Shown here piece by piece: positions 5,693 through 7,126 of a stretch of 7,126 bases of DNA. The first letter of the stretch is position 1, and every line of letters starts with the position of its first letter. The stretch is from Octadecabacter sp. (GTDB lineage: Bacteria; Pseudomonadota; Alphaproteobacteria; Rhodobacterales; Rhodobacteraceae), in contig DQCL01000352.1 in the NCBI GenBank assembly GCA_003533975.1, positions 1-7,126 of the forward strand. The letters are read 5' to 3'. Both the position numbers and the translations under genes were made by a program. The notes below the pieces were generated by a model. It saw only the letters and a list, made by a program, of their open reading frames with translations, did no database searches and was not told where the DNA came from.

Positions 5693-7126
5693 TCAGACCT
5701 TAACGCGTTGTGATGCAGGGTCGTACATTGGCTTAAGCGACGCCTCGGCCTTCACTTTCACACCCATCACGTCGATCTCATAGCTTGAGGCCAGAACATC
5801 CGCAGGTTTCTCGCCCTTGCACGGGACATACCCAAGGCCCATCGCGCCGCCCAAGGAATGCCCATAAGCACCGGATGTCAGGAACCCGACCTGCTCACCA
5901 TCGCGCAAGATCGGTTCATTGTGGTACAAAAGCGGCTCTGGATCGGTAAGTTTGAACTGCACCATTCGCAGATTTAGACCCTGTTCCTGCTTATCAAGCA
6001 CCGCGTCGCGCCCGATGAAGTTCGGCTTGTCCTTCTTCACCGCAAAGCCAAGGCCCGCCTCCATCACATGATCTTCGCAGGTTATGTCATGCCCGAAATG
6101 CCGGAAACCCTTCTCGATGCGGCACGTATCCATCATGTGCATACCACACAACGTCAGGCCCATATCCTGCCCCGCCGTATGCAATGCCTCAAACACATGG
6201 CCCGCTTGATCCGCAGAAACATATACTTCCCAACCAAGTTCGCCCACGTAGGTCACGCGATGCACACGGGCCATTCCCATGCCAATCTCAACGTCCTGTG
6301 CGGTGCCAAACGGGTTCACATCGTTGCCGAAATCCGCCGGTGAAACCGCCTGCAACAGCTTGCGACTGTTCGGGCCCATAACGGCCAGCACGCCCTCGCC
6401 TGCAGTCACATCCGTGATGACCACGTTGAAATCGCCACGGTTGCGTTCCATCCAAACCTGATCAGCCAGTCGCGTCGCGGCAGGTGTCACCACCAGATAC
6501 GCGGTTTCAGTCATGCGCGTGACGGTCACATCCGCCTCAATGCCACCACGATGGTTCAGGAACTGCGTATAAACGATCTTGCCAATCGGCACCGAATAAT
6601 CGCCACCCCCGACATAGTTCATAAACGCTTCGGCATCGCGCCCTTCGACCCTAATCTTGCCGAAAGACGACATATCATACATGCCGACATTCTCGCGCAC
6701 GGCCCTATGTTCAGCCGCTACGTTGTCAAAGAAATTCTGGCGCTGCCATGTGTATTCATACTCCGGCGTCTGTCCTTCCTTGGCGAACCAGTTGGCGCGT
6801 TCCCAACCGGACAGCTCGCCCATTACGGCACCATGCTGCAACAGGTGCTGATGAAACGGAGTGCGCCGAACACCACGTGCCGTCGCCTTTTGGCGGTAAG
6901 GGAAATGATCCGCATAAAGCAGGCCCAGCGTTTCCTTCGAGCGCTCCATCAGAAAGGTCTTATTCCCCATGAACGGCTGCATCCGGCTGATATCTACATC
7001 GCCCAAATCAAACGGTTTCGCGCCTGCGTCCATCCACTGCGCCAGCGCCATACCCGCGCCACCCGCAGACTGAATACCGATAGAGTTAAAACCAGCCGCG
7101 ACCCAAACGTTGTCCATCTCTGGTGC
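5693..7126 (-). CDS. FAD-dependent oxidoreductase with GcvT domain (dimethylglycine/sarcosine dehydrogenase-like), C-terminal part
   Basis: The gene runs off the right edge; 477 residues are visible and the full protein is probably about 800. The last residues of the FAD (DAO) domain are present, starting APEMDNVWVAAGFNS. Next come the FAO central domain (to about residue 103), with MGNKTFLMER and GVRRTPFH, the folate-binding GCV_T domain (about 105-360), and the GCV_T C-terminal barrel (about 375-465). NHRGGIEADVTV carries the conserved folate-binding aspartate, near residue 199. CRIEKGFRHFGHDI is typical of dimethylglycine and sarcosine dehydrogenases. Such enzymes oxidatively demethylate N-methyl amino acids and pass the one-carbon unit to tetrahydrofolate. 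The N-terminal FAD site, including any covalent-FAD histidine, is outside the window, so the exact substrate is open. ATG 7115-7117 is internal: codons for APE precede it in frame. Stop is TGA. It may share a transcript with rarD-rluA. Confidence 0.93.
   Translation of the reverse strand, partial: APEMDNVWVAAGFNSIGIQSAGGAGMALAQWMDAGAKPFDLGDVDISRMQPFMGNKTFLMERSKETLGLLYADHFPYRQKATARGVRRTPFHQHLLQHGAVMGELSGWERANWFAKEGQTPEYEYTWQRQNFFDNVAAEHRAVRENVGMYDMSSFGKIRVEGRDAEAFMNYVGGGDYSVPIGKIVYTQFLNHRGGIEADVTVTRMTETAYLVVTPAATRLADQVWMERNRGDFNVVITDVTAGEGVLAVMGPNSRKLLQAVSPADFGNDVNPFGTAQDVEIGMGMARVHRVTYVGELGWEVYVSADQAGHVFEALHTAGQDMGLTLCGMHMMDTCRIEKGFRHFGHDITCEDHVMEAGLGFAVKKDKPNFIGRDAVLDKQEQGLNLRMVQFKLTDPEPLLYHNEPILRDGEQVGFLTSGAYGHSLGGAMGLGYVPCKGEKPADVLASSYEIDVMGVKVKAEASLKPMYDPASQRVKV

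Noticed and set aside
5487..5783. Plus-strand open frame across the rarD start and the gap (98 codons)
   Set aside because: It overlaps two well-supported genes on the other strand and looks like a frame shadow.

Overview
The window looks like ordinary chromosomal DNA from an alphaproteobacterium, most likely the Rhodobacterales (roseobacter group). This is inferred from the form of the PNPase C-terminus, the Tat-dependent L,D-transpeptidase, the large GcvT/dimethylglycine-dehydrogenase-like protein and the moderately GC-rich composition with compact genes. It is not proven, and I made no database comparison. I see no insertion sequence, CRISPR array, tRNA, rRNA, phage gene or attachment site.

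Layout. Positions 1-598 (+) are the 3' end of pnp (KH and S1 RNA-binding domains), closed by a strong terminator. At 761-1315 (+) lies a Tat-exported L,D-transpeptidase, again followed by a terminator. At 1463-2152 (+) lies the water channel gene aqpZ. A bidirectional terminator separates it from a convergent 1-Cys peroxiredoxin gene (2222-2875, -). A 201-bp divergent gap separates the peroxiredoxin from an uncharacterised RIO/Bud32-like kinase-fold protein (3077-4090, +). Its stop codon interlocks with that of the convergent rluA-type pseudouridine synthase gene (4087-4734, -). The rluA start overlaps the end of a rarD-type permease gene (4731-5621, -) in an ATGA junction. A 71-bp gap with a hairpin then leads to the 3' two-thirds or so of a FAD/GcvT-type oxidoreductase gene (5693 to beyond 7126, -).

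How the genes relate. They do not form one pathway. The plus-strand genes at the left are mostly single units, each with its own terminator, and all three terminators share the same GGCCCC/GGGGCC stem. On the right, rarD and rluA are clearly coupled, and the oxidoreductase may be read into them because the hairpin between lacks a U-tract. Functions are mixed: RNA turnover and modification (pnp, rluA), cell envelope (ldt, aqpZ), peroxide defence (prx), transport (rarD) and one-carbon/methylamine catabolism (GcvT-like protein).

The least ordinary item is the 337-residue protein at 3077-4090. Its N-terminal half has kinase-like catalytic and metal-binding motifs. Its C-terminal part reads like the small C-terminal domain of acyl-CoA synthetases (ANL superfamily), but with the catalytic lysine motif lost. 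I did not find a convincing larger undescribed system here.
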